Program-made: the position numbers and the translations under genes | Shown here: positions 23,303 to 35,131 of the stretch, one piece after another | Layout of the letters: every line of letters starts with the position of its first letter | Position numbering within the stretch: the first letter of the stretch is position 1 | Notes under the pieces: model-generated | Told to the model about the DNA's origin: nothing | The model's input: the letters and a program-made list of their open reading frames with translations, nothing else | Databases searched by the model: none | From: Hermatobates lingyangjiaoensis | Taxonomy: Eukaryota > Arthropoda > Insecta > Hemiptera > Hermatobatidae | Length of the DNA: 64,000 nt | Assembly (NCBI GenBank): GCA_026182355.1 | Contig: JAPFBL010000238.1 | Span: 186,001 to 250,000, forward strand | Direction of reading: 5' to 3'

Positions 23303-23741
23303 TTATATCATTAAAAGTTTTATATGTGGAGACCATTTCATTAGATTTTTACCCTACAATGATTATATAAATGTCTAAATAGGAGATGTTTATTAGTGGA
23401 GGTTGTACAGATAATGAATTATCCGCTTATCAATATATACGCTTATTTCTGTATATCACACCACTGATGCATATAATATCATTAGTATAATCTGACCTAC
23501 TTCTACAATGAATATTTAAGGCAAATATTTCCATTTAAAACTTGAAAATATTCCTATTTTGTCTGAGAAATTACAGAAATATCTAAGAAAATGTCGTTTT
23601 AAGATAATTCTTAATTTAAAATGTGGAATAATTTCATTTATTTTTCTTCAAAGATGTTTTCAATTTTTAATTATGTTTTATATATTTGGTCTCTTATAGA
23701 ATTACTATACTATTACTATACTATACTATAGTATATTACTA

Positions 23742-23744
<3 letters not shown>

Positions 23745-23795
<51 letters not shown>

Positions 23796-24111
23796 GTAAT
23801 ATATACTATATATTATAATACTATATACATAGTATTATATATGATCAAACCACAATATGCAAATGGGAAAACAAGACTAAGATCTTTCAACCGTAACAAG
23901 TCGTCTTCGTCAGAGTCAAAAATTCAACTGAGTTGAGTTTTTGACTTTGACGAAGACCGCTTGTTACGGTTGAAAGATCTTAGTAGTTTTCCCATTTCTT
24001 ATTGTAGTTTGATCATTGATTGTTATTTCACGTGTTTATGTGAAATATTTTTATAGTATCATATATTAGTATAATATTATAGTATTATATATAGTATAAT
24101 ATATGTATATA

Positions 24112-24171
<60 letters not shown>
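23745..24171. mobile_element. PLE terminal-repeat hairpin (AGATCT family) between two (TA)n runs
   Basis: Long TA runs at 23745-23792 and 24105-24171 enclose an inverted pair (23835-24060). Minus arm keeps core CTGACGA, but stem II is GACGA against CGGTT. Plus arm core is TTGACGA. Both ribozymes look damaged. Confidence 0.7.
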
Positions 24172-24173
<2 letters not shown>

Positions 24174-26215
24174 TAATATTACTATACTATTAATATACGG
24201 GGAGTTTCATTTGTTCCTAATATTTAATAGAAACCACTTTTCTTTCCATTGGTCAAAAATCATATATACGAACTCACTCTTGAGTCAGTGTTATTTTTTT
24301 CCTGCCTATTATACTCTGTTATGTAGTTGCTGTGAATGTATATTGAGGAAAAATACATTAGCAATTAGTCAATTGTACATACTCAAATCAAAGTTGAGGC
24401 CAGCTATTCAGTATAATTTAAAACTTTTATATCTGAAAGCTTGAATTATACTGAGAATATTGTATGTCTTCTAAAAAAAAAACACCTGGAAACGATCTAT
24501 GAGAAATTAATGAAAAATAACTATAATTATTATAAATAATTGTTTCATTTTATATTTTTCATAATATTTATTCTAGATTACGTAAATAGTATGCAATCAA
24601 TTATTCTAAATTACCTATCTTCTGATATGGTTTATTTGAATTAATAATTGATTATTGTTCTAATTTAAAATATTTCATAGATATTAATTTTGATGTTTGA
24701 GATTTTAATAAAATTAAGTTAAACTAATCTACCAAATAACTTCAAGTAAAACTCAATAGTGTTTTTTTTTTTTTTACTAATTCGAATCACAAAATCCTAA
24801 ATTTTCACTTTTTAATCATGTAATATTCTAGATAAGTACTCGTAGTATCAACATTTAAAATATCCAGAGTGAAAGAAAAAGAAACAAATTAGCATTGTTT
24901 TAGGGTTAAAGTACCTTTTATTGACTTATTGACTGCGTGACTGGCAAAAAAAAAAATTGGTAACTACATGGGACCAAATCTGAAATCGACCGTAGAGATA
25001 TGAAAGTTCAAACATATATCAATTATTTTTAATAATTAATTAATCCTTAATTATAATTAAATAATATAATTATAAATAACTTATTTGATCAGTAATTAAT
25101 AAATTATTTTTTAATAATTACTTAATTAGTTACTAATAATTTTTAATGGGAATCGTATTTAATTATTTACGTATTTAATAAGTAAATTTAATTATAAATG
25201 TAGTTATAAATAAGTAAAGAACTTATTTAACCAACAAAGAGTTAAATTAATTTTCAATAATTAATTAATTAATTAATACTCAATTTTAATAGGGATAGTA
25301 TTTAATTATTTAACTTATTTATTAATTAAATTTAATTTAATGAAATGATGTAATTATAAATAATTTATTTAATCAACAATTAATGAAATTAATTTTTAAT
25401 AATTAATTAACTAATGGAAATACTATTTCTGTGCAAGCTACTGTTCATATGTTGGCAAATTGACTTTGACGAGGATTCGTAATTGGTATTGGACTTCCCT
25501 TTTCGTGAGTATCCTTAAAGGAAAATCAATGGAAGATGTAGAGTGGTAAAGCATTGGAATTCAAAACAGGGGAAAGATTCCCTTCGTCAAATTCTGTCGA
25601 CGGCTTTTGAATCTGTAAAGAAAAGTTCGACATTTTCAAAGAAATGTTTCTTACTCTTCCCCCCCCCCCCCCCATTTATTCTGACTTTCACTTAACACCT
25701 TCAAAATTCTTAGGCCTCCTCTTCTTATCATTTGATATATTGAAACACCATTACTTTTGCCTGAATAGATTACGAATGAATATAAACATTCCTAAATCAA
25801 TGCAAAAATGAAACAAGCATTAGACAGCTAAAGCTTTGAACAAAAAACTTTAACACGAATTGAAATTGTCTTCCAGAAACATTGACTTACTCACCTACTG
25901 GGTGAACTGCCCTCGTTGAGAAGCATACTTCTATGAAGAGCTATTGATTTGAGATTCTAATTACAACAAAGTCACAAAAAAATTGCTGCACATTCTTTTA
26001 AGCCAAGTATGCCCAATATATGTTATATGGTTTCAATTTACTTGACCTTCAATATTAAATAAATAATCGATTGAAAAATAAAATGGAAAATGGAGTAAAA
26101 ATAAAGAGCCGACTTGACTCAACTTCTGTACTTTCTGTACTGCACTTCAGACTCAACAGTGTTAACATATTAGGTACTTAAATGTTATAATATGAACTGT
26201 CATGTTATTTAATGT

Positions 26216-26536
26216 TAGGTTAGGTTGCAGTGGTAGTCCCACAAGGGAACACTCTTAGGCCAAGCATTGACTCTTTGTGATACTACACAATCAAGATTGA
26301 TTCTACAGTGGGAGTCTTAAATTTTGCCTAACTCAAATATATTTAGAGTAGGGATCTTTAACGAGTACCTGACATCGTACAGGCTCGGGACCGACGGTTT
26401 AACGTCCTTCTCCGAGAGACGACGTGCTCAGATTTATTCACCTCCCGCGTGAATAAATCGAGGGCCAGGTGAGGATTGAACCCCGGTCCTATCAGTTCAG
26501 AGGGGAGCACGTAACCACTGAGCTAGCCTGGCCCCC
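26216..26536 (-). mobile_element. tRNA-derived SINE with 12-bp target duplication
   Basis: Perfect flanking repeat GTTATTTAATGT at 26204-26215 and 26537-26548. tRNA head on the right (GGGGCCAGGCTAGCTCAGTG), CTAACC tail on the left. Confidence 0.9.
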
Positions 26537-26744
26537 GTTATTTAATGTAATTATGTGTACGACGGTTTAGAATTTACTTCATTAATATAAAGAAAAAATA
26601 AAGAAAACAAAACAAAAGAGATGAAATAATCTGGGTGGATTAAAAGTATATATGTCAATGGTTTTTTTTAAAATCATGGAAAATTAAATTATTTATAAAT
26701 TCGCAGTCAAAAACACACTGAAAGATTAAAAGTGCTCACAGCAA

Positions 26745-26875
26745 TATTTTGATAACCGCCGTCTAAAATATTGTTGCGATCGAAGATGAACAACATTCGA
26801 AAGCGCTCCAACGACTCCATGATCATCTTACGAGGTATGACGGTTTTACCTATTTCTAATATAAATTATTCTGTA
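26745..26875 (+). mobile_element. PLE terminal repeat, AGCGCT variant, single arm
   Basis: GTTGCGATCGAAGATGAAC, TTC, GAA, AGCGCT, CCAACGACTCC. Matches 5.94 and 44.4 kb. The GTTG and CAAC could form stem I, but the core reads CGATCGAAGA in place of CTGANGA. Confidence 0.5.
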
Positions 26876-27651
26876 GAATAAGTGAGCCACTTGAAAATCA
26901 AGCTCTAGTGAGGGGAAGTACTCAACTATTGTGGTGTTGCTACTTTACAATGAAATAAAAAGCAAATGAAAACATAATAAACAAATTAAAATGTTAAACA
27001 AAAGTATTTAAAAAATATCAAAGAAAAAAAAAATCAATATTTATTCCAAATTAATTTCAGTAAGGAATCATTGAGAAAAAATAAACGATGGAAGTTGAGG
27101 TAGTTAAAGTTAAACGTATTTATTTTATAATTTGAATTCATTTATTATTTTTCTCATTGTATTACCTTCTTTTGTAAGGTTGCAATACTACGAGGGTCGA
27201 GTAATGGGACACTTCTCAGTATTGGCATACCTCCAAGCAGTTAACTTTTCCTCCTGATAAAGACAGATCGTAAAATATCGTAGTCAGTTTTTGTCGTTTC
27301 TTTCTGAGTGTTTTCTCTCTGCAAATTAATTTAGCTCGTTTGAATTGTTTTTGAGGGTCCTTAAATTTATTTATAGATGAATTCTATTGTGACCAATATA
27401 CATTTTTCTAGTTACGATGGAAGCATATTAATTTGTTTTTGATTTTAAAGAAATGCCTAAACTTGATTCACTGTAACACTTATTTTTTCGTAAATTGTGT
27501 TTTAAGATATCTGAAAGAAAAGTAGAGTGTTTTGAATTATCGTTTGTTAAAACCAAAACTTGTAAAATTTGACTTTTATCAACATCGCTGAAGACCCGAA
27601 GAAGACCATCCTGAAGAAGGAGAAAGGAAGTTACTTTCTCCCGAAACATAG

Positions 27652-27866
27652 AGAGCCCGAATGGACATTATCAATAATGGTTTGTGCAGATTCTGCAAAC
27701 AGGAAGAAACACCGTTGCACCTGCTGATAACTTGTAAGACAACTTTACTGCAGAGAGGCAGGTGCTTCGGGACACTCAACAAACTATAGAAAAACTTTTA
27801 CCACTGGAACCAGCAAAAGTGCTGAGCTTCTTGGAGTCGTTGGAGCTAACTGCTGGGGTACTTTAG
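27652..27866 (+). pseudogene. non-LTR retrotransposon C-terminus fragment
   Basis: Plus strand reads MDIINNGLCRFCKQEETPLH then LLITCKTTLLQRG: the CxxC-x7-H-x4-C knuckle found near the C-terminus of jockey/I-type non-LTR elements. A frameshift then gives EKLLPLEPAKVLSFLESLEL before a stop. Only the last 70 codons remain. Confidence 0.6.
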
Positions 27867-28004
27867 TACAGAAGAGTGAAAGTTACAGAAGAGGGGAAGT
27901 ACAATAGTTTTTTTTTAAGACGCAGTGCTATAGTCACTCTTAAATAATAAAAATAACAATAAAAAAAAAAAATCAACATTGGAAGTTCGGGAATCGTTAT
28001 AGAG

Positions 28005-28463
28005 CAGAGGTGCTCAATATTTCAATCGCGATCTACCAGTCGAACACCAAGGCATTATGGGTAGATCTCATGGCTTTAATAAAAATATCATTAGCCTATA
28101 CCTTATCCCGTCGCTGATTCATAAATCTGAAGTCTGACTCAATTCTTATGTTTATGATTCTTAAGTCACTGTGTATTAGTTAATTAAAGGTAATAAACTA
28201 GTCGTTAAGTTCCTCTAACTCATTACTTTTAATTTTTTCAAGTAAAAATTAAGAAAGGCTACAAAATGACTGTGGAGACTGGATCGTGTAAGAAGAAAAA
28301 CACATATCACTTTTATAGGAAATGGGAAGATGTTTATCCACGATTAAATATTACATAGATCGTTATAACTTTAAAGAACTTTTAATATATATTTCTAAAT
28401 AAATACAGTGAGTAGATCATGACTTGCTAGTTCATAAGTAGCTGAAATGTATGAGCACCCCTG
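28005..28463. mobile_element. hAT-type MITE
   Basis: Terminal inverted repeats CAGAGGTGCTCA and (inward) CAGGGGTGCTCA. Flanking 8-bp duplication TTATAGAG / TTATACAG with one mismatch. No transposase. Confidence 0.8.
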
Positions 28464-29514
28464 TTATACAGCGTCTTATTTTCATTACTGTCAATCAAAC
28501 TTCTTCAGGGAAATATCAATCTTTGCCTTCAATAGGCAGTAGAAACTGAAACTCAAGTATTTCTGTTTATAAGATTGGAAAAATTATTTAAATAACAGTC
28601 ATATGCAATGACGTTGTGTAAATTATTGGACAAATAATAATTCAAGTTTTCATTTCTTTCACTATAATCGTAATTAAAATCTAAAACAGGAAAAAAATAC
28701 TTCCTTAGTTATTAAAATGTAGTAATAATATCTATATAAATAAAAGAATGATTTTGTCTACATTGCTTAGAACTGACTCATTTCAAGTTTTCTTTACGTT
28801 TCATACATTGGAGAAACCGAATCCACCCTTAGAAAAATTTCTAATATTTTGGAATACCATGTACGAGTATAATCGAATTTGTAACTCTGTCAAAGACGAG
28901 TACGTTTGCTAGTTATTAATAAAATAAGAATTTTTAGCCTTATTTATAAAAAAAAATATTTATACAAAACAAAAAAATAAAATTTTTTTGGTGCATATAT
29001 TTCCTCCTTAGTAATATTTGGATAAAATCTGTAATTTTATTCAATTAATCAAATGATATTTATGAAAACAAAAAAACGATTTTGTTTTTCAATTTGGTCA
29101 AAATAAAATGGGTTTGAAGAAAGCAAAAGTTTTATGATGTGGCTATGTTTTTGTGTTTATGTGTTATCTATTTATATATTTGTATTGCATTGAACTGTAC
29201 TGAATATATTCTGAACGAGTCTCTTAAAAATGTTAGACAGCTTTGACAAGTAAATAAACTCCAAGGACTTACTACATAAAGAATTAAGGCAAACAATAAC
29301 CGAAACTCTTTAGACATAAAACAGTTCACATATTTAAGACCTGTGTAGGCTATTCACATACAGGTATGGATAAGAAAAGGAGAATAGAAAAGAAAAATGC
29401 AACTGTAGTAATAGTAATAGTAAATAGTAATAGCATAGTAAAAAAATAGCATGGTAAAATGCAAGTATTAAACACTCATTACAATTAAATTAAATATAAT
29501 TTTTCATTCTGAGG

Positions 29515-29715
29515 TAAAATGGATAAACCAACAAAAGTCTCCACACAAATGAAGTTTTATTCAACGCGTTTCGAACACTTGTGTTTTCCTGATGATGAAC
29601 ATGTTCGAAACGCGTTGAATAAAACTTCATTTGTGTGGAGACTTTTGTTGGTTTATCCATTTTACCTCAGAATGAGTAAATACCACACAATTACGGATTG
29701 CACAACTAATGATTT
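29515..29715. mobile_element. PLE terminal-repeat hairpin (ACGCGT family)
   Basis: GGATAAACCAACAAAAGTCT on the left faces its complement on the right, with the ribozyme at the centre. The right end has GAGTAAATACCACACAATTA, the family end motif. The left arm lacks the ribozyme 5' half. Confidence 0.75.
29586..29619 (+). ncRNA. hammerhead-like ribozyme, ACGCGT family
   Basis: Stem I TTC/GAA, core CTGATGA, unpaired T, stem II GAAC/GTTC with a 2-nt loop, GAA, palindrome ACGCGT, T. Here stem I is TTC/GAA where other family members have AAC/GTT: a compensatory change. Confidence 0.7.
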
Positions 29716-29727
29716 AATATAATTTTT

Positions 29728-30025
29728 GTTTATTGTTTAAACCGATCCCCTAGTGGGTTAAAAACTTCAGCCCTTTACACAGTTATTTTGTTTGATCGGT
29801 GATTCTACATGGGAGTTCTTTATTTGTATAACTCAAGTGTAGGGATATTTAACGAGTACCTGACATCATACAGGCTCGAGACTTACAGCTTGACGTCCAC
29901 TCCGAGGGACAATAAGCTCAGATTTATTCATCCCTCTTGTGAATAAATCGATGACCAGATGGGTAGAGAATCCTAGGTCTACCAGTTCAGAGGCGTGTAT
30001 GTTAACCACTGAGCTAACCTGGCCT
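29728..30025 (-). mobile_element. tRNA-derived SINE, second tail type
   Basis: Same tRNA head and body as the other copies, but the 3' end reads (minus sense) toward GGGATCGGTTTAAACAATAA instead of the CTAACC tail. The same tail occurs at 39.19 kb. Confidence 0.75.
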
Positions 30026-30179
30026 ACTAAATATAAATAGTTATTAAAGAAAACAAAGCAATGTAATTCTTTAAATAACAAAACGTTGACCTGATTAATT
30101 TGATAAGAAGTCAATGATTGACTCAAAGGAAGGTCGGTAATGTTTCCATATAAAGTCGAGTAACATTCAGTTTGCTCTT

Positions 30180-30262
30180 GACTTGTTTTCCCATTTCATA
30201 TTGTGGTTTGATCATTGATTGTTACTTCACGTGTTTATATGAAATCTTTTTATATGTAAATA
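30180..30262 (+). mobile_element. PLE terminal-repeat fragment (AGATCT family)
   Basis: TTGTTTTCCCATTTCATATT through TTGTGGTTTGATCATTGATT to GTGTTTATATGAAATC; outer arm only, no ribozyme. Confidence 0.65.
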
Positions 30263-30350
30263 TGTACACTATCATCAAAAATGTGTTTTACAAATAAAAA
30301 ACAATTTTTTTAAATTGACTGAACTTAATTAATTACGGTTAAATGAGTAT

Positions 30351-30874
30351 ACGAGGTGTGTAAATAAAGTAGTGAGACTGATTTTTTTTAAATTTTCTAT
30401 TCAAATATAATTACAATGTGATATTGTCACCTTCATAATAGTTCTCTTCGGAAGCCACACAGCGCTGGAGACGGTCCTTCCAATCATTGTAGCATTGCTG
30501 GAACTCGGATTCTGGAATGGCCTTCAGCTGGTCGGTTACAGCAGTTTGTATGTTATGTAGTGTCCCGAAATGAGTTCCCTTGAGGTGATTTTTCAATCTC
30601 GGGAAGAGGAAAAAGTCATAAGGACTCAAGTCTGGTGAATAAGGAGGCTGAGGAGCAACAGGAATGTTTTTACTGGCCAAAAACTCGTTTATTGAGATGG
30701 CAGTGTGACAGGGCGCGTTGTCGTGATGCAACACCCACTTGTCTTTGATGTTTGGCCGCACACGAAGGACTCTTTTTCGAAGTCCCCGATCATTCTGACT
30801 GTCAAGCGTCGATCTGAACGCACAAGGTTCCGTACTCTGTTGACAAAGTCTCACTACTTTATTTACACACCTCG
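30351..30874 (-). mobile_element. mariner element with internal deletion
   Basis: About 30-bp terminal inverted repeats, ACGAGGTGTGTAAATAAAG at both ends, flanked by TA. The element is 524 bp against about 1.3 kb for a full mariner. It keeps only the 3' part of the transposase. Confidence 0.88.
30411..30830 (-). pseudogene. mariner transposase, C-terminal half
   Basis: Minus-strand frame with WVLHHDNAPCHTA (second catalytic Asp) and PYSPDLSPYDFFLFPRLK (third catalytic Asp, D34D spacing typical of mariner), continuing to the C-terminus and a normal stop at the left. The DNA-binding domain and first catalytic Asp are missing; upstream residues are read from the deletion junction and terminal repeat. 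The surviving 130 codons are open, so the deletion looks fairly recent. Confidence 0.85.
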
Positions 30875-30990
30875 TATTTTGCAATTGTTTACACTAGAAA
30901 ATAAATGAACGTCTAAAAGAACATAGATATTTTGAAAATAAATTTTATAAATCAATCCACCTAACTTTAAAATCTCAGATTAGTATAAAT

Positions 30991-31700
30991 CAGTGTTTCT
31001 CAAAGTGGTCCGTATTGCCCCCATAGGGGCGTTAGAGAAGTTCAAGGGGGCAGTAAGAAATGCCTCCTTTTATGGGAGTTTCGAATATTGAGAAGGGAGC
31101 GTTGAACATACAAGAGAGGTGAATATACAGTAAAATTCTATTTACTACTTGTTCTATGACTAGGAGGACTCACACTCCAGGCATTGTGTATGACAGCGGG
31201 GAAACCTGCGACTGTTCTTGTTTTCCATCTTGTTGGATGTAATCACCGAGTAAGCACCGTCAGTCAACAGGTAAGTTTTGTGGAGTGAAGAGGGTTATTT
31301 GTGGCTCGTAAAAAATTGTATTATATCTGAAGAATGAATGAAAGACAGGTTTCTACATAGTCAAGTACATCTCTAGATATTACATGTTACCTATTATGCA
31401 CCAATGACTAACTGTCATAAAGAACTGTCCACCCGACAAACAATTGACACTGAAAATTCCAGTTAGTTTGATAAACTTGTTTGTGTAAATTCAATTCCTG
31501 TCAAAAAAAAAAAAAAAAATTAATTTAAACAATGTTTGAGTTTATCTAACATTTTTCTACACCTTAAAACTTATTTACTTGTCATATATTTTGAAATTTA
31601 TAAAATATTGTATATTATAGAATCAAATTCTTTAGGGCGCGGTGGCAAATCAAATGGTGTCTTAAGGGGGGCAATAGTTAAAAAAGTTTGAGAAACACTG
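30991..31700. mobile_element. hAT-type element
   Basis: Terminal repeats CAGTGTTTCTCAAAGT and (inward) CAGTGTTTCTCAAACT. Flanking duplication GTATAAAT / GTATAAAC, 8 bp with one mismatch. No convincing transposase. Confidence 0.82.
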
Positions 31701-32209
31701 GTATAAACGGTGAAAATAATGATTCTATAATAACTTTGCTTTAAATTTTTTGGTATCATTACTGTTTGTTTAATTTTTTTTCTGTTCATTTTCTTAATAA
31801 CTCTCATTTTTATAATTTAAACCAATGGTTCATATTTCGAAACATTTCTTTAAAGATTCCCTTACCATTAAACTTTATATCTAAAGGAGGCAGAGTAACA
31901 AATGTTAAATATGTGCACGGTGGTACAACAATTTACGTTATGACCAAAATTAATTTTTAATGTGGGAAGAGGTAACATCACCTCATCGAATAGGAACTGA
32001 AATTCAAATTTACTTCGATGCTGTGAATTCTATTTTGAAACTTTATCCCATATTAAATTTTCTCTCTATGAAAGTAAATTCAATATTGAATAGATTCACA
32101 GTCAAGACAGACAATTTGTCTATAAAAGTGCCTTTTATTCAGAGCAAAAAAATACTTCTAATACTGCAAAAAAAATTCCTTCTAATTTATATAATTCATT
32201 CATTTTCTT

Positions 32210-32650
32210 ATCTCGTCGACATATATTCAACACTATTTTTTCCTTTATCGAGTTTTGGCCCAAGATCAAAACAGTAAAACACCTTTAACCAACGTTTCGA
32301 CTATATCTGTAGTCATCTTCAGGGCTACATCGATACAGAAATAAATTGCAGTACCATGAAAAAAATATACAAGTTACATTATTTATATGAATATACATTA
32401 TTACCTTGGTATTTTCATATTGCAAAAAAAAACTTTACAGAATCGTTGTAAACGATTTTTTTCCCAATAAGTCAATACTATGATAAGAATGTACATTCTC
32501 ATATAAATAACGTAACATATTTTTTCATGATCCTATGTTTATTTCTGTATTGATCCAATTCTGAAGATGTTTACAGGTATAGACGAAACGTTGGCTTAAA
32601 GGATTTTTGCTGTTTTAACGCTAATCAAACCTCGTAAAGGTAAAAAAATA
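32210..32650. mobile_element. PLE terminal-repeat hairpin (ACGT family)
   Basis: Left arm has AACCAACGTTTCGACTATAT, right arm AGACGAAACGTTGGCTTAAA. Outer parts (TTTTGGCCCAAGATC side against GCTAATCAAACCTCGT side) are more diverged. A (TA)n block follows. Confidence 0.7.
32287..32326 (-). ncRNA. hammerhead-like ribozyme, ACGT family
   Basis: Stem I AGCC/GGTT, core CTGAAGA, unpaired T, stem II GACTA/TAGTC, GAA, palindrome ACGT, T. Compare stem I GCC/GGC in the 59 kb copies. Confidence 0.68.
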
Positions 32651-32789
32651 GTTTAATATATATATATATATATATATATTTAAAATATATATATTATAAA
32701 TAAATAAAATAAATATATATATAAAATTTATAAATATATTTAGAATATATATAGATATATTTAAATACAATATAAATATTTAATATTAA

Positions 32790-33800
32790 TGTTTTGTTAT
32801 CTCGACCACATGTATTAAACACTATTTTTCTTTTTTTATGGCGGTTTGGTCTAGCTTCAAACAATGCAACACTTTTAAGCCGACCTTTCGTCTATATTTG
32901 TAGACAACTTCAGGACTACATCAACACAAAATTTAATTATAGTAACATGAAAAAAATTGTCATGTAGAGAATTTAATTGGAGTTATATATAATTAATAAA
33001 AAAATGTGTTAATGTTACTGTAATTAAATTCTGTATTGATTAGACCCGAAGATGTCTACAAATATAGACGAAACGTCGGATTAAGAGTGTTGTATTGTTT
33101 GAAGCTAGACCAGGGGTCGGCACCTGCGACTCCGGAGCCGCATACGGCTCTTTCGTCCTTACACTGCGGCTCCGAGTGGCTTGGGAAAAAAAATTACTTT
33201 AAAAAAGTATTTATGTGTATTTTTTTGTGTTAGTTATTTTTTTAGTGTTTTAGTTCTAAATTGGAAGATCTTTATGCGATCTTGAAATATTAAATGTTAA
33301 AATATTAAAAGAAAAGTATATTTTATAGTTTTTTGTAGCTCAAAATAAACGTCATACTCGCGAAAGCCGGTATTTCCGCCCAAACGCCATCTCAACTTTC
33401 AACCCCAACAATGCCAGATATGGAGAAATCTAAGAAAAGAAAAATATCAGAGGAAAATAGATGGATTGTTTAAATTCAGCGTTTTAGTTTATTTGAAAGA
33501 AACATTTAGACATTCTTGTTATTTTTCAAGGACTCAGAATGTTCAAAATGTGTTCATTAGAAATTAAATTTAATTTTCTCTGCCGCACTTTGTATATTTC
33601 TTAAGCAACACTTTATAACCCATCTTTAAAAGGGTAGTCAAAGCACTAATGCGTTTTTCCCCATTTTAGATGTCAAAGAGTATTTGCGGCTCTCAGTGTG
33701 TTTTTTTTTTTTGAAACCTGGTTCAAATGGCTCCTTTCGTATTAAAGGTTGCCGACCCCTGACCTAGACAAAACCTCGATTAAAAATATAAACTGTGTGA
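32790..33800. mobile_element. PLE terminal-repeat hairpin (ACGT family) interrupted by a hAT MITE
   Basis: Left arm 32800-32960 (TTGGTCTAGCTTCAAACAAT, GACCTTTCGTCTATATTTGT), right arm 33030-33110 resuming after 33769 (AACCTCGATTAAAA). Ribozyme cores are mutated (CCGAAGA, CTGAAGT). The hAT insertion splits the right arm. Confidence 0.65.
33111..33761. mobile_element. hAT-type element inside a PLE repeat
   Basis: Terminal repeats CAGGGGTCGGCA and (inward) CAGGGGTCGGCAACC. Duplication AGCTAGAC / ACCTAGAC, 8 bp with one mismatch. Joining the flanks restores the PLE arm seen inverted at 32.85 kb. Confidence 0.85.
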
Positions 33801-34239
33801 TAAATTATAATCACGATTGCAGTACATTAGTACAACCTCTGTACAGTGGAGCTATTGATACAATAAAATAATTATTCCTTTTGAATAAATATCCTAAATC
33901 AATTGTTCATTAATATTTAACAATAGAAATATTTCAAATGTTTCTTAAGTCAGAACGGATTCCCCGTACAAGAAGTTTTTTTTAAAATTCACTTCAAGAC
34001 AGTCATAGAACCTTTTCTATGTGAGTAATAGAAAGATAATTTCCAATGACACTGATAACATAATCAGTAACAATAAGGCTGAGAGCTTATAAGTTGTAGC
34101 AAGGTAGTTTGATCTAAAGAATCGGTTTGTACAGTAACCTTACCGGATACAAAAGATCTACTAGATGCTTCAGTGAGTTCAACTTTTTTCTTCTAAATAT
34201 TTCTCTTGAAAAATAAAATTTTCTTCCTCATTACCAAAT

Positions 34240-35131
34240 GTAGAAATGTAGAATAGGGTACAAGCAACATGGCGGCTGACTAACAGCTGTGACAGCCGGG
34301 AGACAGACGGTTGGGTATCGATATCGACATCTACTATTAATATTGGAGTCAGTCCATGTCATTTGTGCATGTCAATATTCGACTGCAATCATTCATTTTA
34401 ATTGGTCAATTATTAAAACTACCGGCAAAAACAGCAACTAAATACCTCTTCACAACCTTCTTACACGCTGCATATGGTTTGCTTTGTGCCTCCTTTTTTT
34501 CCCGTTGCTTCTAAATTAGCCAGCTTATTTCTTTTTTTGGGTATGGAACGTTTAAGTTTTACTCTGAAAACCCTGAAAATGAAGTGCATACTAATGCAAT
34601 TGAGGGAACATGGTCTGCCATAAAAAGGAGTCTGTCTAATTGGACCGTCAGAGATCAGTTTGACTCGTACCTCGCGGAGTACATCTGGAGACGGGTTCAT
34701 TCTGATACTGACGATTTGATGAGAGCTTTTTTGGAAGCAGCGGCACGTGTTTACCCTCCTAGATCAAGGGATGTGCAAGAGGAGGAGCAACCTTAAAACT
34801 GAGAATAAGGTTAGTCATAATATCCCTTTGGAGAATCTCTTTTCTTATTTCCATTCAACAAATTTTATAATCGTATCTCGTATACACATTGCCTTTTACT
34901 ATTTTATACCTCCCATCCTATTTTATAATCTTTATATTATCTTATTTTTAAGTTTTTAATATTTCGCTTTAAAGAAATTCATTTTAAATAAATTCAATCC
35001 ATTTACGATCATGACGTCATACACTTGTCGATAAGGACGTGATTCCAATATATCGATAAACAAACCGTCAATATGCCGGGATTTATGTCAAGCTGCCATT
35101 TTACACCTTGGACCCTATTCTGCATTTCTAC
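34240..35131 (+). mobile_element. Merlin-like (ISXO2 superfamily) DNA transposon remnant
   Basis: Inverted ends: GTAGAAATGTAGAATAGGGT at left and GTAGAAATGCAGAATAGGGT inward from the right. Encloses the transposase remnant at 34.55-34.80 kb. No clear 8-9 bp target duplication seen, so exact ends are uncertain. Confidence 0.6.
34545..34796 (+). pseudogene. Merlin/ISXO2-like transposase, C-terminal part
   Basis: Plus frame TFKFYSENPENEVHTNAIEG followed by TWSAIKRSL and EYIWRRVHSDTDDLMRAFLE. HTNxIEGTW with a downstream IWRR is the conserved end of the IS1016/ISXO2 DDE domain (the Glu of IEG is the third catalytic residue). The earlier Asp residues are missing. A normal stop ends the frame. Confidence 0.62.

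Larger units (their letters stand above)
22890..23370. mobile_element. PLE terminal-repeat hairpin (ACGCGT family), complete
   Basis: Near-perfect head-to-head pair. Outer GTGCAATCAGTTATTATGTG and GGTATTTACTCATTGTAGGG, inner ACAACGCGTTTCGAACACG, and an AT-rich centre that is itself palindromic. A transcript would fold into a stem of roughly 200 bp. The outer GTGCAATC-GTTAT-GTGGTATTTACTCAT motif is shared by the copies at 29.7, 48.1, 50.4, 51.8 and 58.7 kb and marks the family end. Confidence 0.85.

Noticed and set aside
27190..27235. Mariner-type end TACGAGGGTCGAGTAATGGG
   Set aside because: Resembles a mariner terminal repeat, but no inverted partner was found nearby, so no element could be delimited.
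27609..27650. Ribozyme-like motif CCTGAAGAAGG with 8-bp GGAGAAAG/CTTTCTCC hairpin
   Set aside because: GAA is preceded by an extra C and followed by ACATAG, which is neither a palindrome nor pairs as stem III; kept out of the ribozyme list.
31960..32277. 105-codon open frame starting MWEEVTSPHR
   Set aside because: Low-complexity, Ile/Leu-rich translation of AT-rich DNA; no domain, and its end overlaps a PLE terminal repeat.
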